A stretch of 64,000 nt of DNA from Arcticibacter svalbardensis MN12-7 (GCF_000403135.1 NZ_AQPN01000110.1:1-64000); one strand, 5' to 3'; positions 28,233 through 37,501 are shown, counted from the first letter of the stretch. Notes: generated by a model not told the origin, from the sequence alone. A program made the numbers and translations.

Positions 28233-29792
28233 ATGCAAAAAAAACAGTTGATTGTTGTTGGGCTAGTATTGGCTCAGTTTGCGTTCTATGGTTGTAAAAA
28301 AGCAACTGAAGTAACATCTCCAGAACTATTACCCGGTCAAAAAAATCAAACAAGTATTTCTTCTGGTTCCTTGGTTGTTGAAAGCTTAACAGGACCGATT
28401 ACATCAACCGAAATTTCAGCTTTTAAAACTTATATGGCTGACGTAAGTACGCCTAGCAATAACGATCAAAATACCTGGGTATTTGGCAATCCTGGTAAAG
28501 CAATTGAGGCATGTGGTTTAATGTACGAGGCTACTTTTGATATTAACATTTTAAATCGAATGATTTTTTATTGCGATGAGGCATTATCTGGACGAAATGA
28601 TTTAGCAAGTGTGGGAGACGGCGGACAAAGAACACTTTGGACGGGGAATATAGAGCCTGTTTGGCCCTCTTCGGGAACTGGAGTGAGCCCAGCGCAAGCA
28701 GGTGTAGAGCAAGGACAGGTATTGGCACATTTAGCATACTGTGCGAAATTGATTTTGCAAAACCCTGCTATTTGGACTACTACTGTATCCATAGGCGATC
28801 CCTATAGTTATGGGACTAATTATAAAGCCAGGGCTTTAAAGTATATTTCAGAGTCAGATTATGTGATAGATAATTGGATTATTCCAAATTTTGTTCGCGT
28901 ATCAGATAAAAAACTTTACTTTCCGGGTTCTCCAAATACTTATAAACCGAATGGAGCAGCACCGTGGAACCAAATGTTTATGGTAACTAATGGATTGATT
29001 CGTTTGGTACAATGCCATGTAATTCTGAGCGATGCCGCGACTAGAGTTACCAACTATGATAGTATTGTACAGTCAAACATCGATTGGTTTAAGGCAAACT
29101 TAACATCCAATACCTCGGTAACGGGTTCGGCATGTTGGAACTGGAATTATGAACTTACAGGGGGCACAGAAGATACTAACCATGCAGCTTATGATGCCGA
29201 GGGAATGTGGATTGCATACAATAGTGGCAGATATAGCATGAGTCTTAATGATATTAAATATATGGCAAATACGTATTTCGATTTGGTTTTAAAGACAATA
29301 ACCGGAGGAATTTATGCAGGGAGAGTAGATGGAACCACTGGGACTGGCAATGCAAGTGGAGACGGTTATGTACGTGGCGAATATTATTATTTAGGGGATG
29401 TTAGAAAAGATAAATACTTTATAGCGGCCAATATTAACATAAGTAAAGGTTTAGTTGCAAACTCACCCGCAGTTGCCTCTAGGATATTGTGGTTAAAAAA
29501 CAGAAGATACCAAGCTGGTGACGGTGATGTGAAACTATATCAAAATTGTAGCTATACAGGTTGGAATGCAAATTTTGAGATAGGTAATTTTAACATGGCA
29601 GCATTGGTAGCAGCAGGTGGATTGAATGACGCTAATTCAGCTTTACGTGTGCCACCTGGTTTAAAAGTTACTTTATATAAAGATAATAACTACTTAGGTT
29701 CAAATGTGGCTTTTACTGCAGATGATAGTTGTTTAAGCGATAATGCAATTGATGATGTTACTTCTTCCTTAAAAGTAGAGCTAATTCCCTAA
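28233..29792 (+). CDS. Lipoprotein PUL enzyme candidate with beta/gamma-crystallin domain (paralogue 2)
   Basis: 519 residues with lipobox FYGC (Cys near residue 21), so membrane-anchored and possibly surface-exposed, unlike soluble paralogue 1. Residues about 48-428 share all conserved blocks with paralogue 1 (NTWVFGNPGKAIEACGLMYE, APWNQMFMVTNGLIRLVQC, NHAAYDAEGMWIAYNSGRYS, YVRGEYYYLGDVRKDK). Residues 431-519 add a beta/gamma-crystallin-type module with two Greek-key signatures (VKLYQNCSYTGWNANF ... LNDANSAL and VTLYKDNNYLG ... IDDVTSSL); the ND/DD-xx-S residues suggest calcium sites. Such modules can bind carbohydrate or stabilise enzymes. The pair looks like a tandem duplication with domain gain. 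Catalytic role is inference. Confidence 0.55.
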   Translation: MQKKQLIVVGLVLAQFAFYGCKKATEVTSPELLPGQKNQTSISSGSLVVESLTGPITSTEISAFKTYMADVSTPSNNDQNTWVFGNPGKAIEACGLMYEATFDINILNRMIFYCDEALSGRNDLASVGDGGQRTLWTGNIEPVWPSSGTGVSPAQAGVEQGQVLAHLAYCAKLILQNPAIWTTTVSIGDPYSYGTNYKARALKYISESDYVIDNWIIPNFVRVSDKKLYFPGSPNTYKPNGAAPWNQMFMVTNGLIRLVQCHVILSDAATRVTNYDSIVQSNIDWFKANLTSNTSVTGSACWNWNYELTGGTEDTNHAAYDAEGMWIAYNSGRYSMSLNDIKYMANTYFDLVLKTITGGIYAGRVDGTTGTGNASGDGYVRGEYYYLGDVRKDKYFIAANINISKGLVANSPAVASRILWLKNRRYQAGDGDVKLYQNCSYTGWNANFEIGNFNMAALVAAGGLNDANSALRVPPGLKVTLYKDNNYLGSNVAFTADDSCLSDNAIDDVTSSLKVELIP

Positions 29793-29964
29793 ACACGATT
29801 TCTTGTTTATCTTTGATTCTCTGTTTTACCTAATAACTTGAGAATTATTTTGCTGCCTTTTGCGAGTGGATACATTTTTTCTTAGGGTGTTGATTTTCAA
29901 GGGGTGTGAGTCAATCTTACAATAGTTCCAAGAATGTTCGATAAGGGAGTAGTATTGATGTAAA

Positions 29965-31467
29965 TCACTTTCTATCTTTTAACTGCGCCAAATACAAAGA
30001 AGTAGGAATTAAGCCTTTTCGGTTTAATCCTTCCCATTCTCCGTTAAGTCTGTCGCTAAATCTTCCTTTTAATTGTTTCCCTTGCAAACCAATTACATAA
30101 TTATTGCCCGATACCCAAGGTTGTTGCACAGTAGCACCACTAACTTTGCTATTCCAAACTACTTGTGTAACACCAGACCAACCATGTCCACTGCCCCAAT
30201 TACCACGATCTTGAATGTTGATTTCTCCATCAGTATCAATATTGTCATATAAAGTACCACTGCTCCAACGGTGATGTGAGCCAATATCGGCATGTGTGTT
30301 ACGAGCTTTACAGTTGTAAAACACATTAGGTCCACAGGTTTTCGCTCCGGTTACAAAATCATGTCTGCCCTCGGTGGTTTCCAAATTCATCAATAAATTT
30401 TGTTGCCCATCATTGTTAAAAGAATATCTTCTGCCACCTGTAATAATTGATTTAGCGTCAAAACATTTCGAATCAGTTACGGTGATGTTTTTAGCGCCAC
30501 CATCTAAGCTTACGCATGCATAACCAAAATATTTAGAAGTTACTTCTTTTACCCATCCATTTTCTAAATGGTCCATTTCTATGGCAATCCAGCCATGGTT
30601 TTCATCAATAGCGCTAACATATTCAGATTTGAATAAAAGGCTTTCTATCCCTATATTGCTAATACGCCCTTCATAAGTGTATTTATAAATTTCGCCACCA
30701 CCATATTTTTGATCTAATTGCATTACGATCGGGTTATCTATAGTGATTTTATTCCCATCTATGGCTGTAATTTCTCGCTCATAACTCAAATTATAATCTT
30801 TGGCCTTCCATTGGTTGGTTCCAGCTCTTTCAAAAATTTGATCCATTTTTAAATCGTGTATCCATGCTTGGGTAGCAGGGCGGTATAAGATAATACGGTC
30901 GCTAGTCTTTAAAGCGCTGACATTTTGTACCTCAAAAGATTTTGAACCAATAGGGACAAAACTGTTATTAATAGTTGTTCGTGTTCCCTGTATTTCTTTT
31001 ATTTTACCCTTTCCAAAGACTTTAATTAAAGATCTTTGATTATCTCCAGTTGCAATCAATATCGTTCCGTCTTCATTATCACCTTCTCCTTTTATTACAA
31101 TCCCATCGGTATTGATATTTAAAGCTCCTTGTATTTTATAAATCCCTTTTTTTAGAAAAAGAGTTCCTCTAAATCCCTCAGAATTTAAAGGCAATTTAGC
31201 AACCTCGTTTATCGCATTTTGGAGCATTGCGCTATTATCTCCTTCTATAGGAGCAATCACTTTTACTATTTTAACATTAGGTATAGGCTTATATCCATGA
31301 TAATAACCTACAGCACTAAAGTCAGGGATGGAATTTCCTTTTTCATCGGGATTATAGGCAATATGCCCTGATTGATTAATGTGCAAAAACTTAGAACTCC
31401 AGTTATCGGGTTTAAAGGCAAAAATGAAGGATATAATGCTGATTAAAGCAATAATTTTAAATTTCAT
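29965..31467 (-). CDS. Secreted right-handed beta-helix protein, candidate polysaccharide lyase
   Basis: 500 residues, signal peptide at the N-terminus (MKFKIIALISIISFIFAFKP). NSAMLQNAINEVAKLP and FLKKGIYKIQGALNINTDG form the first coils of a pectate-lyase-like beta-helix; later coils include VSLDGGAKNITVTDSKCFDA. The stretch GRHDFVTGAKTCGPNVFYNC with HADIGSHHRWSSGTLYDNI is rich in His, Arg and Lys and is a reasonable active-site face. The C-terminal SLYLAQLKDRK resembles the ending of several uncharacterised pectate-lyase-superfamily proteins. It is the only minus-strand gene in the PUL core and is divergent from the second GH29 operon. Enzyme class is not proven. Confidence 0.6.
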   Translation of the reverse strand: MKFKIIALISIISFIFAFKPDNWSSKFLHINQSGHIAYNPDEKGNSIPDFSAVGYYHGYKPIPNVKIVKVIAPIEGDNSAMLQNAINEVAKLPLNSEGFRGTLFLKKGIYKIQGALNINTDGIVIKGEGDNEDGTILIATGDNQRSLIKVFGKGKIKEIQGTRTTINNSFVPIGSKSFEVQNVSALKTSDRIILYRPATQAWIHDLKMDQIFERAGTNQWKAKDYNLSYEREITAIDGNKITIDNPIVMQLDQKYGGGEIYKYTYEGRISNIGIESLLFKSEYVSAIDENHGWIAIEMDHLENGWVKEVTSKYFGYACVSLDGGAKNITVTDSKCFDAKSIITGGRRYSFNNDGQQNLLMNLETTEGRHDFVTGAKTCGPNVFYNCKARNTHADIGSHHRWSSGTLYDNIDTDGEINIQDRGNWGSGHGWSGVTQVVWNSKVSGATVQQPWVSGNNYVIGLQGKQLKGRFSDRLNGEWEGLNRKGLIPTSLYLAQLKDRK

Positions 31468-31676
31468 AGACTAAAAAATTGGTACCTTTTTTCAGAAAAA
31501 GACATTTGCAATTAAGTTAATAATGCTTTAAAATAATGTTGATATATTGGCTTTTTCGTAACTCAAATTAGCTAATAGCAACTGTGCCAAAAAAGCTTAA
31601 CATAATGCCATTTTTTTTAAATACTATTTCATAATTTAGTTGTTTCTTGCAAACCAAATAGCGACCTTTTTCATTT
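31468..31676. promoter_or_regulatory. Divergent promoter region with candidate operator
   Basis: 209 bp between the beta-helix gene (minus) and the GH29 operon (plus). At 31559-31577 TAACTCA-AA-TTAGCTAATA nearly repeats the string upstream of susC (20364-20384), at a similar distance from the start codon (118 against 137 bp). One site could serve both divergent genes. Confidence 0.45.
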
Positions 31677-33128
31677 ATGACCAAACACACTCGTTTTCTA
31701 TATAAAAGTTTCATTATTACGTCATTTGCGGTTCTTTTGATTGTGCGTCCGGTAATTGCTCAGGATTCACTTTCAAAGGATAAACGCATGGAGTGGTGGC
31801 GTGAAGCTCGCTTCGGAATGTTTGTGCATTTTGGCACTTATGCACAATGGGGTGGCGTTTACCATGGGCATGAGCAGGCACATGGTGGAGCAGAGTGGAT
31901 TATGAACAGAGCTAAAATTCCTATTCAAGAATACATTGATACCGCTAAAAACTTTAATCCAGTAAATTATAATCCTGATGCATGGGCTAAAATGGCCAAG
32001 GATGCGGGTATGAAATACCTAGTAGTCACTACCAAACATCATGATGGTTTTGCGTTATTTAATACCAAAGCGAGTAATTGGAACGCCGTAACGGTTTCTA
32101 CTTATGGGAGAGATTTAATTGCTCCTTTAGCAGTCGCTTGTAAAAAATACGGGATAAAATTGGGTTTCTATTATTCGCAATCGCAAGACTGGGTAAACCC
32201 CGGCGGTGCAGTTGCCCGTAAACCTATGAAAGAGGGTTGGGCAAATCCAGATTCTACTCAAATTGATGCCTATACTGCTCAACATAAAGGTCATTGGGAT
32301 GCTTTACAGCAAACTAAAACATTCGACGAGTATATCAATGATGTCGCTGTTCCGCAGGTAAAAGAATTATTAACTAATTATGGTGAAATTGCTGTGTTTT
32401 GGTGGGATACTCCAATGGATATTTCTAATGCAGAAGCTCAGAAGTTTAAGGAAGTATTAAAGCTACAACCGCAAATCATTACCAATGATCGGTTAAAGCG
32501 ACCTAACTTTTCTGGTGACACCAAAACACCCGAACAAAAAATACCCGACAGAAGCGAGCTTGATGGCGAAGATTGGGAAAGTTGTATGACCATGAATACG
32601 AGTTGGGGGTATAAAAGTTGGGACGATGACTGGAAGAGCAGTCAGGATTTAATAAGAAACCTGATCAATTCTTCTTCAAAAGGAGGCAATTACTTATTGA
32701 ATATAGGGCCTAAACCGGACGGTTCTTTTCCGCAAGAAAGTATAGATAGGCTCCAAAAAATTGGCGCTTGGATGAAAGTGAATAGCGAAGCTATTTATGG
32801 TAGCAAAGCTAACCCATTAAAAGAAATGCCTTGGGGACGCATTACCAGAAAAGAAAATAAAAAAGGAACGGTGCTTTACCTTTCAGTTTTTGATTGGCCA
32901 GCCAATGGACAATTACTGCTTTCAGGCTTAAACTTAAAAGTGAAGTCGGCGAAATTCTTGGCAACTGAAACTAAACTTGAATTTAAAAAAGAGGATAGTA
33001 ATTTAAATATTAATGTTCCAACAGAAATGCCAAATAAAGTAGCAACTGTTATTAAAGTACAATTGAAGGGTGAAATTAAATCTGTGGTATACAAAAATGG
33101 TAAAATGCATACCGGCGAAATAGATTAA
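31677..33128 (+). CDS. GH29 alpha-L-fucosidase (second copy)
   Basis: 483 residues with a signal sequence ending near VIAQ. It has the GH29 barrel with WREARFGMFVHFGTYAQWGG, YLVVTTKHHDGFALFNTKAS and AVFWWDTPMDISNA, where Asp244 is the predicted nucleophile. It is shorter than the 17155-19044 enzyme and has HFGTYAQ instead of HWGVYSE in the first active-site loop and WWD instead of WFD, so it is not a recent duplicate and probably takes another fucose linkage. First gene of the operon with the SGNH esterases. Confidence 0.93.
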   Translation: MTKHTRFLYKSFIITSFAVLLIVRPVIAQDSLSKDKRMEWWREARFGMFVHFGTYAQWGGVYHGHEQAHGGAEWIMNRAKIPIQEYIDTAKNFNPVNYNPDAWAKMAKDAGMKYLVVTTKHHDGFALFNTKASNWNAVTVSTYGRDLIAPLAVACKKYGIKLGFYYSQSQDWVNPGGAVARKPMKEGWANPDSTQIDAYTAQHKGHWDALQQTKTFDEYINDVAVPQVKELLTNYGEIAVFWWDTPMDISNAEAQKFKEVLKLQPQIITNDRLKRPNFSGDTKTPEQKIPDRSELDGEDWESCMTMNTSWGYKSWDDDWKSSQDLIRNLINSSSKGGNYLLNIGPKPDGSFPQESIDRLQKIGAWMKVNSEAIYGSKANPLKEMPWGRITRKENKKGTVLYLSVFDWPANGQLLLSGLNLKVKSAKFLATETKLEFKKEDSNLNINVPTEMPNKVATVIKVQLKGEIKSVVYKNGKMHTGEID

Positions 33129-33155
33129 TATTTTAACTATGATTATCATCTTGTT

Positions 33156-34343
33156 ATGAAGAAAAATATTTTTTTATTGCTCACTTTCTTATTAATTTAT
33201 ACCAGCATTTTTGCTCAAAAGAAAAGTAGCGATTATGTCACTTATTATGGTAAATTACAAAATACAACTTATCAGATTTTAAAGCAAAAAGAAATTACCA
33301 TAGCTTATTTAGGCGGTTCTATTACCAATATGGATGGATGGCGGGCTTTGGTTTCTCAAAAATTAGCTCAAAAATATCCAGAAACAAAATTCAAATTTAT
33401 AAATGCTGGGATCTCTTCTTTAGGCAGTTTACCCCATGCTTTTAGATTACAAAAGGATTTGCTGGATAGTGCTAAAGTAGATTTGCTTTTTGTAGAGTCG
33501 GCAGTAAATGATGCTGTTAATGGCACAAATGAAAAAACACAGAGGAGAGCATTGGAAGGCGTTATTAGACATGCATTAAAAGCTAATCCATATACTGATA
33601 TTGTAATGATGGCTTTTGTAGATCAGGATAAAATAGCTGATTATAAAGCAGGAAAAATACCAAGAGAGGTGAAAGTGCATGAAGATATTGCTAAATACTA
33701 CCATTTGCCATTTGTTAATTTGGCTAAAGAAATTACTGAAAGAATAGATGCTGGTGAATTTACTTGGGAAAAAGACTTTAAAAATCTTCATCCATCACCT
33801 TTTGGTCAACGCTATTACACCAATACAATTAGTTCCATCTTTAACGAAAGTTTTGAGCAAGATGTACAACAGCAACTTTTCGCTCATCAATTTCCCCCTT
33901 CGCTTGATGTCGGGAATTATAACGATGGAATTTATTGGCCAATAAGTAAAGTTAGAAAGAATACAGGCTTTAAAATCATTCAAAAATGGGAACCTCAAGA
34001 TAGCGCTTCCACTAGACAAGGCTTTGTAGATATTCCAATTTTAGAAGGGAAAGGAAACGGAGCTAATTTTGAATTAAAATTTAAAGGAAATACTTTAGGC
34101 ATTACCGTCTTGTCTGGTCCTGATGCGGGTGTGCTAGCTTATGAAATAGACGGAAAGCATTATGATCCTATAGATATTAATACCCAGTACAGTAAAAAAT
34201 TACACTTGCCTCGTTACCTACTTTTAGCTGATGACTTAGGTAAAGGAAAACACTTACTCAAATTAATCGTAAATCAATCCAAAGAAAGAACCACAGGAAA
34301 CGTTATCAGAATTCCTTGGTTTTTGGTGAATAATCCTAAATAA
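33156..34343 (+). CDS. SGNH/GDSL-family esterase
   Basis: 395 residues with signal peptide ending at FAQ. Block I is YLGGSITN with Ser55 as nucleophile, block III is VESAVND, and block V contains LHPSPFG with His212. The usual Asp two or three residues before this His is not there (NLH instead), so the catalytic acid may be provided differently. Residues about 245-395 form a second beta-rich domain (FELKFKGNTLGITVLSGPDA) typical of carbohydrate-esterase-associated jelly-roll modules. It likely removes acetyl or similar ester groups from the glycan. The next gene starts immediately after the stop codon. Confidence 0.82.
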   Translation: MKKNIFLLLTFLLIYTSIFAQKKSSDYVTYYGKLQNTTYQILKQKEITIAYLGGSITNMDGWRALVSQKLAQKYPETKFKFINAGISSLGSLPHAFRLQKDLLDSAKVDLLFVESAVNDAVNGTNEKTQRRALEGVIRHALKANPYTDIVMMAFVDQDKIADYKAGKIPREVKVHEDIAKYYHLPFVNLAKEITERIDAGEFTWEKDFKNLHPSPFGQRYYTNTISSIFNESFEQDVQQQLFAHQFPPSLDVGNYNDGIYWPISKVRKNTGFKIIQKWEPQDSASTRQGFVDIPILEGKGNGANFELKFKGNTLGITVLSGPDAGVLAYEIDGKHYDPIDINTQYSKKLHLPRYLLLADDLGKGKHLLKLIVNQSKERTTGNVIRIPWFLVNNPK

Positions 34344-35762
34344 ATGAAATATATAAAAGCTTCTCTGTTTTTTTTGATGCTCATCGGAGTGAATCATCTA
34401 TATGCGAAAGAAAAAATTAAAATAGCTTGTATAGGCAACAGCATCACTTACGGTGCTTTTCTGCCAGACAGGGCAACACAAAGCTACCCAGCTAGACTAC
34501 AACAAATGCTCGGCGATACTTACGAAGTGACTAATTTTGGAGTGAGCGGGACTACCTTATTGAAAAATGGGAATAAACCATATTGGGCAACTACTACATA
34601 TCAGTCAGCATTAAAAAGTGAGCCTAATATTGTTTTTATTGCATTAGGGACTAATGATTCTAAGCTTATAAACAGAAAGCACCTGAGTGAATTTAGTGAT
34701 GATTATAAGGATTTAATTAAGAGTTTTCAAAATCTAGCGTCAAAGCCAAAGGTTATTTTGCTTACGCCCATTACTGTTTTTAGAATAGATACTAGCGGAA
34801 TATGGGACAAGCCAATTGCGGATATTATGATTCCCGCAATACAAAACAGGGCTTTTCAACAGGACTTAGAAATCATCGATTTACATAGCCTTTTTAAAGA
34901 TAAAGAAGCCTTAATGCCAGATAAAGTACATCCCAATGCAGAAGGTGCAAATTTCATTGCAAAGAGATTATATGAACTGCTTCATGCGAAATTCTATGCT
35001 TTCGATATTTCTAACGGAATCAAAGAACAAAAAAAAGAAAAATCATTTTACGGGTTCAAGAATTATGAATTTACTTTTAAAGGTAGGCAAGCCCAAATCG
35101 TAGAACCAAAAAATGCGATAAAAGGAAAACCATGGGTTTGGCGAGCCAGATTTTTCGGGAATGAACCTCAGGCTGATATTGCTTTGTTAGAGCGAGGCTA
35201 CCACTTGGTATATTGTGATGTTGCTGAGCTTTACGGGAATAAAGAAGCCATCCAGTTATGGGATGATTTTTACGTTTACTTGCAAAAATTGGGTTTATCT
35301 AAAAAAGCAGTATTGGAAGGTTATAGCAGAGGAGGAATTTACATTTACGCATGGGCCTCACTTAATCCTAAAAAAGTTTCTTGTATTTATGCTGATAATG
35401 CCGTAATGGATGTAAAAAGCTGGCCAGGAGCTTTCGGTAAAAGTAAGGGAAGTAAAAAAGATTGGGAAATTTATAAAGCAGATTTTGGTTACAAAACTGA
35501 TGAGCAAGCCAAGACGGCCAAAGATAGTCCGATGGATAAAGTAAAAGATATTGTAAAAGGGAAATACCCCATGTTACATATTATTGCAGATGAGGACGAA
35601 GCTGCTCCCATTGACGAGAATACCATTCCATTTGCTAAACTAATTAAAGCTGCTGGCGGCAATATAACCATCATTCATAAGCCAGGAGCAAAACATCACC
35701 CACATAGTTTGGCCAATCCACAACCCATTGTTGATTTTGTTTTAAGAGCGACAACAAAATAA
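34344..35762 (+). CDS. Two-domain esterase: SGNH hydrolase fused to an alpha/beta hydrolase
   Basis: 472 residues with signal peptide. Domain 1 (about 24-215) is an SGNH esterase: CIGNSITYG with Ser33, FGVSGTT, ALGTND, and the DKVHPN catalytic dyad. Domain 2 (about 228-472) is an alpha/beta hydrolase with nucleophile elbow GYSRGG (Ser328), acid in ADEDEAAP and His in HHPHSL. Both catalytic sets look complete, so the protein could remove two kinds of ester, or the same ester in two contexts. Its start codon directly follows the upstream gene's stop, which suggests translational coupling with the SGNH gene. Confidence 0.85.
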   Translation: MKYIKASLFFLMLIGVNHLYAKEKIKIACIGNSITYGAFLPDRATQSYPARLQQMLGDTYEVTNFGVSGTTLLKNGNKPYWATTTYQSALKSEPNIVFIALGTNDSKLINRKHLSEFSDDYKDLIKSFQNLASKPKVILLTPITVFRIDTSGIWDKPIADIMIPAIQNRAFQQDLEIIDLHSLFKDKEALMPDKVHPNAEGANFIAKRLYELLHAKFYAFDISNGIKEQKKEKSFYGFKNYEFTFKGRQAQIVEPKNAIKGKPWVWRARFFGNEPQADIALLERGYHLVYCDVAELYGNKEAIQLWDDFYVYLQKLGLSKKAVLEGYSRGGIYIYAWASLNPKKVSCIYADNAVMDVKSWPGAFGKSKGSKKDWEIYKADFGYKTDEQAKTAKDSPMDKVKDIVKGKYPMLHIIADEDEAAPIDENTIPFAKLIKAAGGNITIIHKPGAKHHPHSLANPQPIVDFVLRATTK

Positions 35763-35936
35763 ATAGTTTATGATATTGAAATTAATATACGAAACCATTG
35801 TAAATGCAACAGCAGTCTGTTTTAGCTAAAATGCCAATATCATATAATTATTAGTATAAAAACTCACATAAAAGTAGCCTAAATAATAGTAACATGTAAT
35901 AGATGGCTTCAATCATCTCTTTAGCTTTTAATCCAA
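35763..35936 (+). promoter_or_regulatory. Upstream region of the sulfatase gene
   Basis: 174 bp without a gene. It holds the short palindrome TTTTAGCTAAAA at 35820-35831. No clear terminator was found, so read-through from the esterase genes is possible. Confidence 0.3.
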
Positions 35937-37451
35937 ATGAAAAAAATCGGTATCCTATTATTCTTAAATGTTTTAATACGTTTTAATACATTTTCTCAAG
36001 AAACAAAACGCCCTAATATCATCTATATCCTAACGGACGATCTTGGTATCGGAGATGTAAGTTTGTATAATGTCCAAAGTAAAATTAAAACGAAAAATAT
36101 AGACAGAATAGGAAATGAAGGCATGATCTTTAACGATGTACATTCCTCCTCCTCGGTTTGTACTCCTTCGAGATATAGTATTGTAACTGGTAGATACGCA
36201 TGGCGTAGCAGGCTGAAACAGGGTGTTTTGCATGGGTATGACGAACCATTAATTGATTCAACACGTTTCACAGTTGCTGACTTATTACACAACGATGGTT
36301 ATAGTACAGCATGTATAGGTAAGTGGCATTTGGGATTAGGCTGGGCTCATAACTCTATTAAAGATAACTCTGATATAGATTTTACAAAAAATATAACAGG
36401 TGGTCCAAATAGTTTAGGGTTCGATTATTTTTACGGTCTAGCATCCTCACTAGACATACCTCCATTTATCTATATAGAAAATAACCACACCGTTGGATTA
36501 CCTACTGTGACTAAAACATATGGGAGGAGTGGCCTTGCCGAGAAAGATTTTGAAGCAGTAAACTGTGTGCCAGATTTCACGTCTAAAGCAGTAAGTTATA
36601 TCAAAGATCAGGCTGAAGCAAAGAAACCCTTCTTTTTATATTTCACGCTACCATCACCTCATACACCAATTGTTCCTAACGATCAGTTTAAGGGGAAAAG
36701 CGGAGTTACCGAATATGGAGATTATGTATTAGAAACAGATTGGGCAGTAGGAGAACTTTTAAAGGCATTGGATGAAGCAAAAATTGCTGAAAACACTATT
36801 GTTGTTTTTACGAGTGATAACGGATTTGCACCTTACGTTTTAAAAACTTTTGATGTGGAAGCCTTAGGTCATTACCCTAGTATGCAATTCCGTGGTTATA
36901 AAGCAGATATTTGGGAAGGTGGACATCGTATTCCTTTCTTAGTTCGCTGGCCTGCACAAGTAAAAACGAAATCTGAATGTAACGAAACAGTTTGTTTGAG
37001 CGATTTTATGGCGACTATGGGAGCAATTACAAATCAAAATATTCCAGACAATGCAGCAGAGGATAGTTATAATATACTACCTTATTTAAAAGGAGAAAAC
37101 AAAAAAGTAATCAGAGAGGCAACCATACATCATTCTATTGACGGTAATTTCGCAATCCGACAAGGTAAATGGAAGCTAGAGTTTGCTCCAGGTTCTGGAG
37201 GATGGACAGCGCCAAGAAATGCAGCCGCTGTTAAAGAAGGATTGCCTGCCATACAATTGTATGATTTAAATACGGATATTAAAGAACAACATAACGTTTA
37301 TAAGGAAAATCCTAAGGAGGTAAAAAAATTAACTGCTTTAATACAGCGATATATAGATAAAGGCAGAAGTACTCCCGGAGAACCTCAGAAAAATGATACA
37401 GTAGTTGATCTTTGGTATAATACTGGATTTGGAGATGTTAAAAACAATTAG
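35937..37451 (+). CDS. Secreted S1-family sulfatase
   Basis: 504 residues, signal peptide ending near FSQ. RPNIIYILTDDLGIGD supplies the metal-binding Asp34 and Asp35. VCTPSRYSIVTGRYAWRS contains the CxPSR motif whose Cys75 must be converted to formylglycine by an anaerobic or aerobic maturase encoded elsewhere. GKWHLG, the SPHTPI loop and TSDNGFAP complete the metal site, and the C-terminal subdomain has RQGKWKLEFAPGSGGW. It hydrolyses a sulfate ester on a sugar. Its place at the end of the fucosidase/esterase cluster suggests that the glycan is sulfated. The S1 subfamily cannot be assigned by eye. Confidence 0.93.
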   Translation: MKKIGILLFLNVLIRFNTFSQETKRPNIIYILTDDLGIGDVSLYNVQSKIKTKNIDRIGNEGMIFNDVHSSSSVCTPSRYSIVTGRYAWRSRLKQGVLHGYDEPLIDSTRFTVADLLHNDGYSTACIGKWHLGLGWAHNSIKDNSDIDFTKNITGGPNSLGFDYFYGLASSLDIPPFIYIENNHTVGLPTVTKTYGRSGLAEKDFEAVNCVPDFTSKAVSYIKDQAEAKKPFFLYFTLPSPHTPIVPNDQFKGKSGVTEYGDYVLETDWAVGELLKALDEAKIAENTIVVFTSDNGFAPYVLKTFDVEALGHYPSMQFRGYKADIWEGGHRIPFLVRWPAQVKTKSECNETVCLSDFMATMGAITNQNIPDNAAEDSYNILPYLKGENKKVIREATIHHSIDGNFAIRQGKWKLEFAPGSGGWTAPRNAAAVKEGLPAIQLYDLNTDIKEQHNVYKENPKEVKKLTALIQRYIDKGRSTPGEPQKNDTVVDLWYNTGFGDVKNN

Positions 37452-37501
37452 AATGATTTTTTTACTTAAGCCAGGTTTTTCACAAAAGAGTTTATAAAAT
37501 A

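Noticed and set aside
35822-35829. TTAGCTAA upstream of the sulfatase as a third HTCS site
   Set aside because: The accompanying TAACTCA half is missing and TTAGCTAA also occurs inside genes (for example near 13945 and 20047), so the match is not specific.
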